Shown: positions 34,262 through 34,593 of the stretch, piece after piece
How the letters are laid out: each line of letters starts with the position of its first letter
Numbering within the stretch: the first letter of the stretch is position 1
Assembly: GCA_947466425.1 (NCBI GenBank)
Contig: CANIBZ010000026.1
Span: 1 to 34,593 of the forward strand
Reading direction: 5' to 3'
DNA: 34,593 nt
Source: Flavobacteriales bacterium
GTDB lineage: Bacteria > Bacteroidota > Bacteroidia > Flavobacteriales_D > Sanyastnellaceae
The notes under the pieces: model-generated
Told to the model about the DNA's origin: nothing
Seen by the model: the letters and a program-made list of their open reading frames with translations, nothing else
Databases searched by the model: none
Program-made: the position numbers and the translations under genes

Positions 34262-34593
34262 ATGAAAGTTCATTTAATAAAAAAACATGCCATTGAAGAC
34301 TTCACTTCGAAACACGCAAGAAGTTCGAAGTCATTTCAAATTTGGTTAGCAATCCTGAAACATGCTGATTGGGAAAACCCAGCGACATCTTTCAAACCTT
34401 TGGATCTGCCGATCTGCTGGGAAATGGAAGTAACCGCGTAATTTTTAACATTGGAGGAAATGAATTTAGAATGATATGCAAGGGTAAGCTTCCCGAAAAA
34501 CTGAAACATCTTAAATTAGAGTCCGTAAAACTCAACCATCATGAAAAACTCAAAATTTACGGAGTCTCAAATCGTATCGATTTTAAAACTTCA
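34262..34593 (+). pseudogene. HigB-family toxin gene, frameshifted and cut by the window end
   Basis: From the ATG at 34262 the first frame reads MKVHLIKKHAIEDFTSKHA and later WLAILKHADWENP, the start of a HigB-type mRNA interferase, and stops at 34441. From about 34384 the +1 frame continues the family: DIFQTFGSADLLGNG, then NRVIFNIGGNEFRMICKG. One base lost near 34383, between the codons for ENP and DIF, explains the switch. After RMICKG the second frame stays open to the window end, but I no longer recognise HigB sequence there, so the 3' part may be altered too. No antitoxin is visible; it would lie beyond the window. A sequencing error cannot be excluded. Confidence 0.7.

Overview
The window looks like chromosomal DNA of a low- to mid-GC Bacteroidota, most likely order Flavobacteriales; family and genus cannot be fixed from the sequence. 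The signs are two cargo proteins of the type IX secretion system (one with a gliding-motility-associated C-terminal domain, one with a type A sorting domain), GldG, TamL, a TonB-dependent receptor with an N-terminal carboxypeptidase-regulatory-like domain, and candidate promoters of the Bacteroidota TTTG / TAnnTTTG type. The gene order parA-parB-DUF5683-dapB-lepB-wbqC is also typical of the group.

Layout. At 1-3366 (+) is the 3' part of a very large PKD-repeat surface protein, ending in a bidirectional terminator. From 3392 to 18067 every gene is on the minus strand. In transcription order these are: purine nucleoside phosphorylase; a secreted FG-GAP/ASPIC repeat protein; htpG; a lemA-TPM-TPM cluster; a small His/Cys-rich protein, a TonB receptor and a DUF4625 lipoprotein (a probable metal-acquisition set); then an S41 C-terminal processing protease, a DUF1573 lipoprotein and prfC. 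From 18290 the plus strand carries parA, parB, DUF5683, dapB, lepB and wbqC in one tight operon, then gldG with a DUF4340 partner. A TrmH/SpoU RNA methyltransferase (-) is divergent from tamL (+). plsC and an FdhF/YdeP-type molybdopterin oxidoreductase follow on the minus strand.

From 32824 to the end the character changes. About 1.8 kb holds two gene-poor stretches full of repeats: a 62-bp direct duplication with an inverted partial copy, a 14-bp tandem, a pair of inverted REP-like hairpin modules, and a 21-bp repeat. Between and after them lie two toxin-antitoxin loci. The first (RelE/Gp49-type toxin plus XRE antitoxin) is intact. The second is a HigB-family toxin broken by an apparent one-base deletion. 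Both have an inverted-repeat operator over the -33 element and a perfect TAnnTTTG box against the start codon. This is the accessory part of the window.

No tRNA, rRNA, CRISPR array, insertion sequence or prophage was recognised. The best candidates for something not well described are the small His/Cys protein-TonB receptor-DUF4625 operon, the repeat island with its REP-like pair, tandem parS-like half-sites before parA, and the closeness of TAnnTTTG boxes to several start codons.
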